Of a stretch of DNA of 64,000 bases, positions 1-7,836 are shown piece by piece. The translations under genes were made by a program, and so were the position numbers. The notes below the pieces were generated by a model. The model was not told where the DNA came from and searched no databases. It worked only from the letters and a program-made list of their open reading frames with translations. How positions within the stretch are numbered: position 1 is the first letter of the stretch; each line of letters opens with the position of its first letter. This DNA comes from an uncultured Flavobacteriales bacterium. GTDB taxonomy: Bacteria > Bacteroidota > Bacteroidia > Flavobacteriales_D > Sanyastnellaceae. The stretch is from contig CALKGQ010000007.1 of NCBI GenBank assembly GCA_938085425.1, positions 56,090 to 120,089 on the forward strand, given 5' to 3'.

Positions 1-104
1 ATGTTCACTCCCTTTGCACCCAAGGCGGGTCCAACAGGAGGTGACGGGTTTGCCGCTCCACCGCGAATTTGCAGCTTGATTAGTCCAGCTACTTCTTTAG
101 CCAT
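1..104 (-). CDS. rplK: 50S ribosomal protein L11, N-terminal fragment
   Basis: The first 34 codons of L11 are present before the window edge. The reading begins [20 protein letters not shown] and continues into the SPPVGPALG motif that marks the L11 N-terminal domain, which binds 23S rRNA at the GTPase-associated centre. The ATG is at 104-102. The gene lies 88 bp downstream of nusG on the same strand, the standard secE-nusG-rplK order. The rest of the gene lies outside the window. Confidence 0.95.
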   Translation of the reverse strand, partial: MAKEVAGLIKLQIRGGAANPSPPVGPALGAKGVN

Positions 105-192
105 TGATCATATATATTGAACAGTCCTCGACCCGCGCAAAGGGAAGCATTTAGGGACAATGCGTTGAGTTTCGGCTGTCTGTTCCGGTTGA

Positions 193-744
193 TTAGCTCT
201 CTTTTTCCACCTGGAGATAGCCAAGTTCCACAGGCGTCTTCCGCCCAAAGATTTTGACCATCACCTTCAATTTTTTCTTTTCTTCGTTCACATCTTCAAT
301 GTTTCCGTGGAAGCCATTGAAAGGCCCATCGGTCACCTTGACCAACTCACCCACCACATATGGGATGTTGATTTCCTCATCTGTGTCTGCCAAATCGTCC
401 ACCACACCCAAGATTCGGTTCACTTCACTTTGGCGCAACGGCATGGGATCACCACGTTTTTCTGCACCAAGGAACCCAATCACGTTGGTCACATTCCGCA
501 CGATGTGCGGGACCTCACCCACGAGAGAAGCTTCGATGTAGACGTATCCAGGGAAGAGGTTTCTCTCCTTGGAAACCTTCTTTCCATTGCGAATGGTGAA
601 GACTTTTTCCATGGGAATCAACAACTGACCAACATAGTCTTGCAGCCCAGCAGCGGCAATCTCAGTTTCCACGGTCTCTTGGACGCGCTTCTCCTGGCCA
701 CTCACTGCACGGACCACATACCATTTCTTTTCGATTTCACTCAT
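193..744 (-). CDS. nusG: Transcription termination/antitermination factor NusG
   Basis: This 183-residue protein has the NusG layout: an N-terminal NGN domain starting with KKWYVVRAVSGQEKRV, which contacts RNA polymerase, and a C-terminal KOW domain from about residue 130 with the motif VTDGPFNGFHGNI. NusG couples RNA polymerase to Rho and to ribosomal protein S10. The length is normal. It sits 20 bp after secE and 88 bp before rplK on the same strand, so the genes are probably cotranscribed. The ATG at 744 gives the expected short N-terminus. Confidence 0.97.
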   Translation of the reverse strand: MSEIEKKWYVVRAVSGQEKRVQETVETEIAAAGLQDYVGQLLIPMEKVFTIRNGKKVSKERNLFPGYVYIEASLVGEVPHIVRNVTNVIGFLGAEKRGDPMPLRQSEVNRILGVVDDLADTDEEINIPYVVGELVKVTDGPFNGFHGNIEDVNEEKKKLKVMVKIFGRKTPVELGYLQVEKES

Positions 745-764
745 GACCTAGGGTATCAGGCAGA

Positions 765-983
765 TCAAAGAATTTGGTAAAGCAATCCAACCACTCCAGA
801 CCAAAGTGCATCCGCGGCATTGACGCCGAAGACCCAATCCATGGCTGAAACGATGAATGCTATCAGAAGGCTTGCCACAAAAACCAAGACTGCAGATTCC
901 TGCAACTCGCGCCATGAAGGCCAAGTCACTTTCGTCTGGAGCTCCTGGATGGAGGCTTGCAAGTATTGTGTGAACGAAGACAT
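765..983 (-). CDS. secE: Protein translocase subunit SecE
   Basis: This 72-residue protein carries the short SecE form found in most non-enteric bacteria: an amphipathic N-terminal helix with the hallmark KVTWPSWRE around residues 18-26, followed by one transmembrane helix at about residues 30-52. SecE clamps SecY in the SecYEG channel of the inner membrane. The ATG at 983 is chosen because longer readings run back into tRNA-Trp. It lies between tRNA-Trp and nusG, its usual place. Confidence 0.95.
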   Translation of the reverse strand: MSSFTQYLQASIQELQTKVTWPSWRELQESAVLVFVASLLIAFIVSAMDWVFGVNAADALWSGVVGLLYQIL

Positions 984-997
984 GTTGTCAGTTTTTG

Positions 998-1070
998 CAC
1001 GGGCGGCAGGACTCGAACCTGCAACCAATGGTTTTGGAGACCACTACTCTACCAATTGAGCTACGCCCGT
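998..1070 (-). tRNA. tRNA-Trp (anticodon CCA)
   Basis: A 73-nt cloverleaf is readable on the minus strand. The acceptor arm ACGGGCG pairs with CGCCCGT, the D-loop contains AATTGGTAGAG, the anticodon loop is CTCCAAA with CCA at 1037-1035, and the T-arm holds GGTTCGAGTCC. CCA is not encoded. It lies between tuf and secE, a widely conserved position. Confidence 0.95.
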
Positions 1071-1076
1071 AGATGG

Positions 1077-1112
1077 AGGAAGAAGGAACCCTCGAAAGGG
1101 AACCTTCTTCCT
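1077..1112 (-). terminator. Strong hairpin between tuf and tRNA-Trp
   Basis: A near-perfect stem-loop has outer stem AGGAAGAAGG (1077-1086) pairing with CCTTCTTCCT (1103-1112), a symmetric AA/AA internal loop, an inner stem CCCT/AGGG and a CGAA tetraloop. On the minus strand it follows the tuf stop by 29 nt and precedes tRNA-Trp by 6 nt. There is no U-tract after it, so a processing or 3'-end-stabilising element, or a partial terminator, is more likely than a full intrinsic terminator. Confidence 0.6.
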
Positions 1113-1141
1113 TGCATTGATGTGGTGTCAGAAATCTCCTA

Positions 1142-2329
1142 TCAATCGAGGATTTCTGTCACCTGGCCTGCACCTACGGTACGTCCACCCTCACGGATGG
1201 CGAAACGAAGGCCTTTGTCCATCGCGATTGGCGCAATCAGCTTCACGTCAATGGTCACGTTGTCGCCAGGCATCACCATCTCACGGCCAGCCTCCAACGA
1301 AATCTCGCCTGTCACGTCCGTGGTACGGAAGTAGAACTGAGGGCGGTACTTGTTGTGGAATGGCGTGTGACGGCCTCCTTCTTCTTTCTTCAAGATGTAC
1401 ACCTCACCCTTGAAGTGGGCGTGTGGCTTGATGCTGTTTGGAGCAGCGATCACCATGCCGCGGCGGATGTCCTTCTTTTCGATGCCACGGAGCAACAAAC
1501 CGACATTGTCGCCTGCTTCTCCACGGTCCAAAATCTTGCGGAACATCTCCACTCCAGTGATGGTGGTCTTCAGCTTCTCTTCGGCCATGCCGATGATGTC
1601 CACTTCGTCAGCAGTGTTGATCACACCAGTCTCGATACGACCGGTGGCCACGGTGCCACGACCTGTGATGGTGAACACGTCCTCGATGGACATCAAGAAA
1701 GGCTTCTCGTTGTCGCGAGGTGGAATCTCGATCCACTTGTCCACTTCCTGCATGAGGCTCATCACGGTCTCAACCCACTTGGGCTCTCCGTTCAAAGCAC
1801 CCAGGGCAGAACCTTGGACCACAGGACCGTTGTCTCCATCGTACTCATAGAATGACAAGAGTTCGCGGATCTCCATTTCCACAAGCTCGAGGAGTTCCTC
1901 ATCGTCGACCATGTCGACTTTGTTCATGAACACCACGATGCGTGGAATGCCTACCTGACGTCCGAGCAGGATGTGCTCACGCGTCTGGGGCATGGGGCCG
2001 TCTGTTGCAGCCACCACAAGGATGGCGCCGTCCATTTGGGCAGCACCAGTCACCATGTTCTTCACGTAGTCGGCGTGACCAGGACAGTCGACGTGCGCGT
2101 AGTGGCGCTGGTCAGTCTGGTACTCCACGTGTGAAGAGTTGATGGTGATTCCGCGCTCCTTCTCTTCTGGAGCGTTGTCGATTTGGTCAAACGAGCGTGC
2201 CTCGCTAAAACCTGCGTCGGCCATCACCTTGGTGATTGCGGCCGTGAGTGTGGTCTTGCCGTGGTCAACGTGGCCGATAGTGCCGATGTTGACGTGTGGT
2301 TTGGACCGGTCAAAAGTTTCCTTTGCCAT
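1142..2329 (-). CDS. tuf: Elongation factor Tu
   Basis: This 395-residue EF-Tu delivers aminoacyl-tRNA to the ribosome. The P-loop GHVDHGKT is at residues 19-26, followed by the switch I segment containing RGITI, DCPGH, and NKVD. The two beta-barrel domains follow and the protein ends [11 protein letters not shown]. The ATG at 2329 gives the family-standard [14 protein letters not shown] start; longer readings would enter the upstream tRNA. Four tRNAs lie directly upstream on the same strand, so tuf may be expressed from a tRNA-tuf transcript. Length and motifs are normal. Confidence 0.98.
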   Translation of the reverse strand: MAKETFDRSKPHVNIGTIGHVDHGKTTLTAAITKVMADAGFSEARSFDQIDNAPEEKERGITINSSHVEYQTDQRHYAHVDCPGHADYVKNMVTGAAQMDGAILVVAATDGPMPQTREHILLGRQVGIPRIVVFMNKVDMVDDEELLELVEMEIRELLSFYEYDGDNGPVVQGSALGALNGEPKWVETVMSLMQEVDKWIEIPPRDNEKPFLMSIEDVFTITGRGTVATGRIETGVINTADEVDIIGMAEEKLKTTITGVEMFRKILDRGEAGDNVGLLLRGIEKKDIRRGMVIAAPNSIKPHAHFKGEVYILKKEEGGRHTPFHNKYRPQFYFRTTDVTGEISLEAGREMVMPGDNVTIDVKLIAPIAMDKGLRFAIREGGRTVGAGQVTEILD

Positions 2330-2371
2330 GTCTGGAAGAATTAATTGATTGAATGATTTTCTTTTTGAATG

Positions 2372-2443
2372 AGCCAATGACGGGAATTGAACCCGTGACC
2401 TCTTCCTTACCAAGGAAGCGCTCTACCCCTGAGCTACATCGGC
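2372..2443 (-). tRNA. tRNA-Thr (anticodon GGT)
   Basis: A 72-nt cloverleaf is readable on the minus strand. The acceptor GCCGATG pairs with CATTGGC with one G-U pair. The anticodon stem CTTCC/GGAAG encloses the loop TTGGTAA with GGT in the middle, and the T-loop is TTCAATT. CCA is not encoded. It is the tRNA closest to tuf, 42 nt before its start. Confidence 0.94.
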
Positions 2444-2451
2444 TAAACTGG

Positions 2452-2524
2452 AGCGGAAGACGAGATTCGAACTCGCGACATTCAGCTTGGAAGGCTGATG
2501 CTCTACCAACTGAGCTACTTCCGC
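2452..2524 (-). tRNA. tRNA-Gly (anticodon TCC)
   Basis: A 73-nt cloverleaf is readable on the minus strand. The acceptor GCGGAAG pairs with CTTCCGC, the D-loop is AGTTGGTAGA, the anticodon stem TCAGC/GCTGA encloses CTTCCAA with TCC, and the T-arm contains GTTCGAATC. It lies 8 nt upstream of tRNA-Thr(GGT). Confidence 0.94.
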
Positions 2525-2539
2525 TTGCACGGTCAAATG

Positions 2540-2622
2540 TGGGGGTAATAGGATTCGAACCTATTCAGTCAAAGACAACAGATTTACAGTCTGCCCCGGC
2601 TCTCCAACTCCGGCGTACCCCC
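2540..2622 (-). tRNA. tRNA-Tyr (anticodon GTA)
   Basis: An 83-nt class II tRNA with a long variable arm is readable on the minus strand. The anticodon loop CTGTAAA holds GTA, the T-arm has GGTTCGAATCC, and the acceptor GGGGGTA pairs with TACCCCC. A run of six G at the 5' end makes the exact first base uncertain by one nucleotide. The long variable arm and GTA anticodon fit bacterial tRNA-Tyr. Confidence 0.92.
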
Positions 2623-2657
2623 CTATTATAACCCAACCGTGCGTGGTTGGTTAGGTG

Positions 2658-2730
2658 AGCCGGTGGAGGGATTCGAACCCCCGGCCAGCTGATTACAAAT
2701 CAGCTGCTCTGGCCTCTGAGCTACACCGGC
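2658..2730 (-). tRNA. tRNA-Thr (anticodon TGT)
   Basis: A 73-nt cloverleaf is readable on the minus strand. The acceptor GCCGGTG pairs perfectly with CACCGGC. The anticodon stem CTGAT/ATCAG encloses TTTGTAA with TGT, and the T-arm contains GGTTCGAATCC. It is the first gene of the Thr-Tyr-Gly-Thr-tuf string. Confidence 0.94.
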
Positions 2731-2750
2731 AACATTTCAAAGAACAGGGC

Positions 2751-2781
2751 AAACAAAATACCCTCCCGAATTTCAGGAGGG
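2751..2781 (-). terminator. Intrinsic-terminator-like hairpin after hpf
   Basis: On the minus strand CCCTCC (2781-2776) pairs with GGAGGG (2766-2761) across a 9-nt loop and is followed by TATTTTGTTT. This lies 69 nt past the hpf stop and just before tRNA-Thr(TGT), so it could separate xerC-hpf from the tRNA-tuf unit. The stem is short and the U-tract is interrupted. Confidence 0.5.
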
Positions 2782-2849
2782 CAAATGTACGAAAGAAAAG
2801 TACGTCTGCAGTGCGTCAGTCCGCGATTTTTTTGTACCACAGAATTACG

Positions 2850-3134
2850 TCAAGCATGGACCTTCATCACCTGTCTTCGCAGGGCCTCACTCACCTCGTC
2901 CATGGCGGCTTCAAAACTCACTGCCCTTCTTTTTGCAAACAGATCCTTTCCTGGCAAGTGTGCCTTGACCTCAACCAATTTGTTGTCCCTTGCATCGCTC
3001 TTGTCCACCCGCAAAAAAACCTCACAGCTTTGCAAGTCTTGGTTGAACGTCAAAAGCTTTTCCAGCTTGGACTCTACGAAAGACAGCAGACCAGCGTCTG
3101 CATCGAAATGAATGGAGTGAATTTGAATGCGCAT
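2850..3134 (-). CDS. hpf: Ribosome hibernation-promoting factor (short HPF/RaiA family)
   Basis: This 94-residue protein begins MRIQIHSIHFDADAGLLSFV and has the beta-alpha-beta-beta-beta-alpha pattern of the short HPF/YfiA fold, which binds the 30S decoding region and silences ribosomes in stationary phase. The segment HLPGKDLFAKRRAVSFEAAM is typical of Bacteroidota members. No long-form dimerisation domain is present. The ATG at 3134 is chosen over upstream starts because those would overlap xerC. It follows xerC by 11 bp on the same strand, the usual rpsU-xerC-hpf order in this phylum. Confidence 0.9.
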   Translation of the reverse strand: MRIQIHSIHFDADAGLLSFVESKLEKLLTFNQDLQSCEVFLRVDKSDARDNKLVEVKAHLPGKDLFAKRRAVSFEAAMDEVSEALRRQVMKVHA

Positions 3135-3145
3135 GAACAACGGGT

Positions 3146-4045
3146 TTACTCCCCCGCTGTCCGATGGTTCAGAGGTGAAGCTTTGTGAAACTCCTTCAGC
3201 TTTGCTGTCGTGTGCTGGGTGTACACCTGAGTGGAAGACAAGCTTGCGTGGCCCAAGAGGTCTTTGACCGCTGCAAGTTCTGCCCCACGGTTCAACAGGT
3301 GGGTCGCAAACGTATGCCGAAGCACGTGAGGACTGCATTTCTGCAATGAGCTCACCTCTCCAAGGTAGTGGTTGACCCTCCGATAAACAAATGACGGATA
3401 CAAGGAACTTCCTGCATCCGTCACAAACAAATCATCGTCGCCAAGTGGGCGGTCCATCACATGCTGCATGATGCTTTCCATCGTGGACGGCAAAAGAGGC
3501 AACATGCGTTCTTTCCTTCCTTTGCCAAAAACCCTTAGTTCTTTTCGTGCCCCATCGACGTCTTGCACTTTAAGGCCAATCAGCTCACTCATCCGGATGC
3601 CTGTTTCATAAAGCAAGGCAATCATGCTGCGGTCTCTTCGGCCCTTCCAGTCGGTGTCAAAAACATCTTCCGTAAAAAGCTTGCTCATCGAATGCTCAGG
3701 AACGACCTCAGGCATTCTGCGCTCCACCTTGGGCAAAACCACCGAATCAGCTGGATTGAACTCCATCATTCCCTGGCGACGGGCAAACTTGACAAAGGTC
3801 CGGTACACGCTGACTTTTCGATGGATCGTTCTAGGAGACTTGCCTTCTTGCACCATGGACACAACCCAACTTCGAATCCACTCTCCCTCCACCTTGGTCA
3901 AGTCCAGCTCTTCGTAGGTCTCCGTCATGAACTTCTTCATCTGGTTCAGATCGGAACGATAACATCGTATCGTGTGGTCTGAACCCCTGCGCTCTTTTTG
4001 CAAGTAGTCCAAGAAATGAGCGATATGTTGGATGGTTTGGTTCAA
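3146..4045 (-). CDS. xerC: Tyrosine site-specific recombinase, XerC type
   Basis: This 299-residue integrase-family protein has an N-terminal SAM-like core-binding domain (about residues 1-100) and a catalytic domain. The visible catalytic set is R151 in GIRMSELIGL, K175 in GKGRKER, H240 and R243 in SPHVLRHTF, H266 in LLGHASL and the nucleophile Y275. XerC/D enzymes resolve chromosome dimers at dif. The only usable start in frame is TTG at 4045, since a stop lies two codons upstream; the preceding codon is ATT. Length is normal for XerC/D rather than for phage integrases. Its place between rpsU and hpf also fits a housekeeping Xer protein. Confidence 0.92.
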   Translation of the reverse strand: MNQTIQHIAHFLDYLQKERRGSDHTIRCYRSDLNQMKKFMTETYEELDLTKVEGEWIRSWVVSMVQEGKSPRTIHRKVSVYRTFVKFARRQGMMEFNPADSVVLPKVERRMPEVVPEHSMSKLFTEDVFDTDWKGRRDRSMIALLYETGIRMSELIGLKVQDVDGARKELRVFGKGRKERMLPLLPSTMESIMQHVMDRPLGDDDLFVTDAGSSLYPSFVYRRVNHYLGEVSSLQKCSPHVLRHTFATHLLNRGAELAAVKDLLGHASLSSTQVYTQHTTAKLKEFHKASPLNHRTAGE

Positions 4046-4058
4046 AATTCAGGGCAGC

Positions 4059-4093
4059 AAAAAGGCGAAAAGCTTGCGCAATTTCGCCTTTTT
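4059..4093 (-). terminator. Intrinsic terminator downstream of rpsU
   Basis: A perfect 12-bp inverted repeat pairs AAAAAGGCGAAA (4059-4070) with TTTCGCCTTTTT (4082-4093) around an 11-nt loop. On the minus strand it ends in a U-tract just 13 nt before the xerC start. It should end most rpsU transcripts and make xerC-hpf expression depend on read-through or a close promoter. Confidence 0.75.
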
Positions 4094-4094
4094 A

Positions 4095-4121
4095 GTCGAC
4101 ATAACCAAATATTATGTCGAC
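4095..4121. repeat. Perfect inverted repeat resembling a Xer/dif site
   Basis: GTCGACATAA (4095-4104) and TTATGTCGAC (4112-4121) form a perfect 10-bp inverted repeat around the 7-bp CCAAATA. The inner CATAA and TTATG are the conserved inner halves of known dif sites, and the element lies 49 bp upstream of a xer gene. The 7-bp spacing is one more than the usual 6-bp dif spacer. It could equally be a second hairpin in the rpsU 3' end or a regulator site. Confidence 0.5.
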
Positions 4122-4139
4122 GAATTATCGGATTTTATC

Positions 4140-4331
4140 TCACTCCGCCTTCAAATTCAATCCATTTTTATACACCGCCTTCTTCATCATGGCCCGGTTC
4201 AACACGCTGGGCTTGATGAATTCACGACGCGTACGAAGCTGCTTCATGGTTTTCGTCTGGTCGAACTTCTTCTTGAATTGCTTGAGGGAGCGCTCGATGT
4301 TGTCTCCTTCTTTGACTTGAATGCTGAGCAT
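4140..4331 (-). CDS. rpsU: 30S ribosomal protein S21
   Basis: This 63-residue basic protein starts MLSIQVKEGDNIERSLKQFK and contains the S21 signature KQLRTRREFIKPS. S21 helps the 30S subunit in initiation near the anti-Shine-Dalgarno region. The Bacteroidota form lacks the long basic tail of E. coli S21. It is the first gene of the rpsU-xerC-hpf group and has a promoter-like box 18 nt upstream and a strong terminator downstream. Confidence 0.95.
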   Translation of the reverse strand: MLSIQVKEGDNIERSLKQFKKKFDQTKTMKQLRTRREFIKPSVLNRAMMKKAVYKNGLNLKAE

Positions 4332-4349
4332 GTTTTCTTAATTGGGCGA

Positions 4350-4357
4350 CAAAAATA
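4350..4357 (-). promoter_or_regulatory. Candidate -7 promoter box of rpsU (TATTTTTG)
   Basis: The minus strand reads TATTTTTG, matching the Bacteroidota -7 consensus TAnnTTTG, 18 nt before the rpsU ATG. No clear -33 TTG element is seen at the right distance. Confidence 0.45.
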
Positions 4358-4374
4358 AGGCAAATCCTCGAAAA

Positions 4375-5523
4375 TCATACACTTTCCCTCAGCAACTCTC
4401 GACCAATCACCAATTTCTGGATCTCCGAGGTTCCTTCCCCAATGGTGCAAAGTTTGCTGTCTCGAAAATACTTTTCAGCTGGAAAATCTTTGGTGTAACC
4501 ATATCCGCCCAAGATCTGGACGCCTTCGGTGGCCACACGGACGCATACTTCACTTGCCTCGTACTTCGCCATCGCCCCTTCTTTGGTCACAGATTTCCCT
4601 TCATTCTTCAATGCGCAGGCCTGCAGGGTGAGCAAGTCGGCAGCCTCGATGGAAGTGGCCATGTCCGCCAGTTTGAAACCAATGGCCTGAAATCTGGCAA
4701 TGGGCTGACCAAATTGCTCACGCTCCTTTGCGTAGTTCGTGGCCGTCTCCATGGCTCCTTTGGCAATGCCAAGAGACAATGAGGCGATGCTGATTCTGCC
4801 GCCGTCCAAGATTTTCATCGCTTGAATGAAGCCTTGGCCTACCTCGCCCAGCACATGGCTCTGGGGGATACGGCATTGGTCAAACACCAATTCTGCGGTT
4901 TCACTGCATCGCATGCCCAATTTGTTCTCTTTCTTGCCGCCAGAAAAGCCAGGTGTACCGCGCTCGACCACGAAGGCTGTGATTCCCTTGCTGTCCAGGG
5001 GCTCACCTGTCCTCGCAAGAACCACGGCCAAATCTCCTGAAATGCCATGGGTGATCCAATTCTTGGTGCCATGAAGCACCCACTCCTCTCCGTCCTGCTT
5101 GGCCACACATTGCATCCTCATGGCATCGCTGCCCGTGTTGGCTTCTGTCAACCCCCAGGCACCAATCCACTCGCCCGAAGCCAGTTTGGGCAACCATTTT
5201 GATTTCTGCTCATGGGTGCCAAAGGCCAAAATGTGGCCAGTGCACAAGCTGTTGTGCGCCGCCATAGAAAGCCCCACCGAGCCACAAACTTTGGCCAGTT
5301 CTTCGATGGCCATTTTGTATTCGTAATACGTCAACCCCGCACCTCCATATTGCTCGGGCACCAGCATGCCCATCAATCCCATCTCCCCCATTTTGCGAAA
5401 CAAGTCACGGGGGAAATGCTGACGCTCGTCCCAGTCCATGCGGTGAGGGAGAATCTCTCGCTGGGCGAAATCCCGAATGGAATCGCGCATCATTCGTTGA
5501 TCTTGTGTGAGGGACAGTTGCAT
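4375..5523 (-). CDS. Acyl-CoA dehydrogenase (short-chain/butyryl type)
   Basis: This 382-residue flavoprotein has the full acyl-CoA dehydrogenase layout: N-terminal helical domain with MRDSIRDFAQREILPHR, middle beta domain with ITHGISGDLAVVLART, and C-terminal helical domain. The motif GEGTSEIQKLVIGREL supplies the catalytic base, E363 by counting. It oxidises acyl-CoA to trans-2-enoyl-CoA with FAD in beta-oxidation or branched-chain amino acid breakdown. The length and the Glu position suit short-chain enzymes; the substrate cannot be fixed from sequence alone. No electron-transfer flavoprotein gene is adjacent. Confidence 0.93.
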   Translation of the reverse strand: MQLSLTQDQRMMRDSIRDFAQREILPHRMDWDERQHFPRDLFRKMGEMGLMGMLVPEQYGGAGLTYYEYKMAIEELAKVCGSVGLSMAAHNSLCTGHILAFGTHEQKSKWLPKLASGEWIGAWGLTEANTGSDAMRMQCVAKQDGEEWVLHGTKNWITHGISGDLAVVLARTGEPLDSKGITAFVVERGTPGFSGGKKENKLGMRCSETAELVFDQCRIPQSHVLGEVGQGFIQAMKILDGGRISIASLSLGIAKGAMETATNYAKEREQFGQPIARFQAIGFKLADMATSIEAADLLTLQACALKNEGKSVTKEGAMAKYEASEVCVRVATEGVQILGGYGYTKDFPAEKYFRDSKLCTIGEGTSEIQKLVIGRELLRESV

Positions 5524-5541
5524 GGCTTCTTTGTTGGTGGT

Positions 5542-6306
5542 TCAAAGGTCGGGAAGTTCTCTCAAGTCGTCGTCGCCCTCCTGGGGTGGACCGCAACAGT
5601 GCAAATAGGGCGTCCAATGCTGACGCATCGCAGTGTCCAACCCCAACCGCTCCCAAAGCAAATCGATGCTGGACACTCCCCTGCCCCTTGCCCTCAAAAT
5701 GGCCTTGGCTGCTTTTGCTCCAAACCAAGGGTGTCGCGCCAAATCCCCGTAAGTGACCTCTTCCAAGCACATGGGCTTGACCAAAGAGCGTTCGACATTC
5801 AACATCGGCTTGATGTCCTCCACCAAGCTGGAGTCCAACCCATAGACAAGGTGCAATTGATCCACTTCGATAAAGCCACCGAGAAGGTTTTTGAAACCAA
5901 GGATTCGCTTGGAAAGTACCGGGCCAATGCCGCGAAATTTCTGCCAATCCTCCGCATCTGCGGCATTGATTTCCATGGCCTTCACCTCCTCGGTCACGTC
6001 TGCATTTGGTGATCTCAAGGTCCCTGCCGTGGAATTGAACCTGTCTTTGTCCAGGCTGCGTTTGTCCCAGCGCCGTTTTCTGCCTCGCAAAGAAGGGCCT
6101 GGAAGTTGCTCCGCCCAACACAACAGGTCCTGCACATGGGCCCGCGGCACATCTTCCCAATGCCGCTCAGATTCAGCATCCTTCCAGGCCCTGGCACCGA
6201 GCGTCAAGGCCACCAAAAGACATGCCCAAATCCATTCCTGGAGATGGGCATGTCTTGGACCAAAAAAAAATGCTGGCCGCTCAGTCGTAGCGTTTGATTT
6301 CTCCAC
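5542..6306 (-). CDS. Helix-hairpin-helix protein, ComEA-like
   Basis: This 254-residue protein has one N-terminal transmembrane segment ([17 protein letters not shown], about residues 26-42), a polar linker and a C-terminal region with two helix-hairpin-helix units, the clearest being [17 protein letters not shown]. Such Bacteroidota proteins resemble the DNA-binding part of ComEA, the competence DNA receptor, but the function here is inferred. The start is GTG at 6306, overlapping the symporter gene by 26 bp; no ATG exists before the membrane segment. A T9 run codes the residues just before it. It may share a transcript with its neighbours. Confidence 0.75.
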   Translation of the reverse strand: MEKSNATTERPAFFFGPRHAHLQEWIWACLLVALTLGARAWKDAESERHWEDVPRAHVQDLLCWAEQLPGPSLRGRKRRWDKRSLDKDRFNSTAGTLRSPNADVTEEVKAMEINAADAEDWQKFRGIGPVLSKRILGFKNLLGGFIEVDQLHLVYGLDSSLVEDIKPMLNVERSLVKPMCLEEVTYGDLARHPWFGAKAAKAILRARGRGVSSIDLLWERLGLDTAMRQHWTPYLHCCGPPQEGDDDLRELPDL

Positions 6307-7819
6307 TCTTCACCCTCCTCATGTAATCTCCCAAATCTTCCTTGACCTCCCTTGCCATGAAGTAAAGTCCCAAAACGTTGGGAAAACACATCGCAAAAAT
6401 CATGGCATCCCCAAAGTCGAAAACACTCTGGGCGCTGATGGCCGAACCCACCACTACAAAAACACAAAACAATGCCTTGTAGGTGATGTCCATCGCTTTG
6501 GTCTCCCCAAACAAATAGGTCCATGCCTTAAGTCCATAGTAACTCCAGCTGATCATGGTGCTGAGCGCAAACAAGATGACAGCGACAGACAGCACCAATG
6601 GGAACCAAGAGAGCGTTTGGCTGAAGGCTGACGACGTCAAGCTGATGGCCTGCAACTCTCCGGCCTGGGCACTGGCCAACACGCCGGCCTGATCGTACAC
6701 ACCGTAGTCGGAAATGACAATCACCAAGGCCGTCATGGTGCAAATGACCACCGTGTCAATGAACGGCTCCAAGAGCGCCACCACCCCTTCACTCACAGGC
6801 TCGTCTGTCTTGGCCGCACTGTGGGCGATGGATGCAGATCCAATGCCAGCCTCGTTGGAAAACGCCGCCCGCTTGAACCCCTGAATCAGCACCCCAACGA
6901 TGCCACCGTACATGGCGTCGCTGTTGAAGGCTCCTGAGAAAATCTTCGCAAAGGCAGCGGGGACTTCCCCAATGTTGCCCAGAATCACGGCAAGCGCCCC
7001 CAAAATGTAAATGCCCACCATGAATGGAACCACTTTGTCGGTCACTTTGGCAATGCTCTTGATGCCGCCCAGAATGATGGCGGCAACAATGACCGCCATG
7101 ATCACACCAAAGAGCCAGGCATTCCCATAAAAGAAGGACGACTCCCCTCCAGTCACAGCGATCAACTGGCTCGTGGCTTGGTTGATTTGCACCATGTTCC
7201 CTCCTCCAAAGGACCCGCCAATGCAGGCAATCGCAAACAACGCAGCAAGGACAGCACCAAGACCCTTTTTGTCTTGCTTGGCCAATCCGTCACGCAAGTA
7301 GTACATGGGACCGCCAGAAATGCTTCCGTCGGGATTGATCCTCCGGTATTTGGTGCCCAAAGTGCACTCTACAAACTTGGAACTCATGCCCAAAAGACCT
7401 GCAACGATCATCCAAAACGTAGCACCTGGTCCTCCGAGAGAAACGGCCACTGCCACTCCAGCAATGTTTCCGACACCAACCGTGCCCGAGAGAGCTGCAG
7501 TCAAGGCTTGAAAATGGCTGACTTCTCCTTTGTGGTTGGGGTCATCGTACTTCCCCCTGACCACGTCCAATGCGTGACGAAAAGCAGTGAAGTTCACAAA
7601 CCGGTTGTACACGGTGAACACAAGGGCGCCCACCAGGAGCCAAATCAACACAAACGGCACCTCCATCCCATTGCCCACCGGCACCGTAAAGAAAATCACC
7701 TTCATGATGGCATTGGTGACCGGCTCCATCACGGCATTGATTTGGTCGTCGATGGAAGACTGTGCCTGGGCCAAAAGTGGGACAAGGCCGAGGACGAGAA
7801 GTGCAATTCTTTGAAGCAT
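6281..7819 (-). CDS. Amino acid:sodium symporter, AGCS family
   Basis: This 512-residue membrane protein has about ten hydrophobic helices and the family signature [20 protein letters not shown], with GISSKFVE-like text [15 protein letters not shown] after it. AGCS carriers take up alanine or glycine with sodium. A signal-peptide-like N-terminus ([16 protein letters not shown] type) precedes the first helix, common in Bacteroidota members. The ATG at 7819 is used. It follows the potassium-channel gene by 17 bp. Substrate is inferred from the family. Confidence 0.92.
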   Translation of the reverse strand: MLQRIALLVLGLVPLLAQAQSSIDDQINAVMEPVTNAIMKVIFFTVPVGNGMEVPFVLIWLLVGALVFTVYNRFVNFTAFRHALDVVRGKYDDPNHKGEVSHFQALTAALSGTVGVGNIAGVAVAVSLGGPGATFWMIVAGLLGMSSKFVECTLGTKYRRINPDGSISGGPMYYLRDGLAKQDKKGLGAVLAALFAIACIGGSFGGGNMVQINQATSQLIAVTGGESSFFYGNAWLFGVIMAVIVAAIILGGIKSIAKVTDKVVPFMVGIYILGALAVILGNIGEVPAAFAKIFSGAFNSDAMYGGIVGVLIQGFKRAAFSNEAGIGSASIAHSAAKTDEPVSEGVVALLEPFIDTVVICTMTALVIVISDYGVYDQAGVLASAQAGELQAISLTSSAFSQTLSWFPLVLSVAVILFALSTMISWSYYGLKAWTYLFGETKAMDITYKALFCVFVVVGSAISAQSVFDFGDAMIFAMCFPNVLGLYFMAREVKEDLGDYMRRVKSGEIKRYD

Positions 7820-7836
7820 CAAAATGAGGATTGAAA

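Noticed and set aside
2850..3338. Longer start for hpf reaching into xerC
   Set aside because: The extra N-terminal residues have no HPF similarity and would overlap the xerC C-terminus; ATG at 3134 gives the family start.
4095..4121. A true chromosomal dif site
   Set aside because: Spacing is 7 bp rather than 6, and the ribosomal-protein/tuf context is unlike the replication terminus. I keep it only as a dif-like repeat.
6262..6272. Possible frameshift in the HhH gene at a T9 run
   Set aside because: The reading frame continues intact from GTG at 6306 through the membrane segment to the HhH units, so no frameshift is needed.
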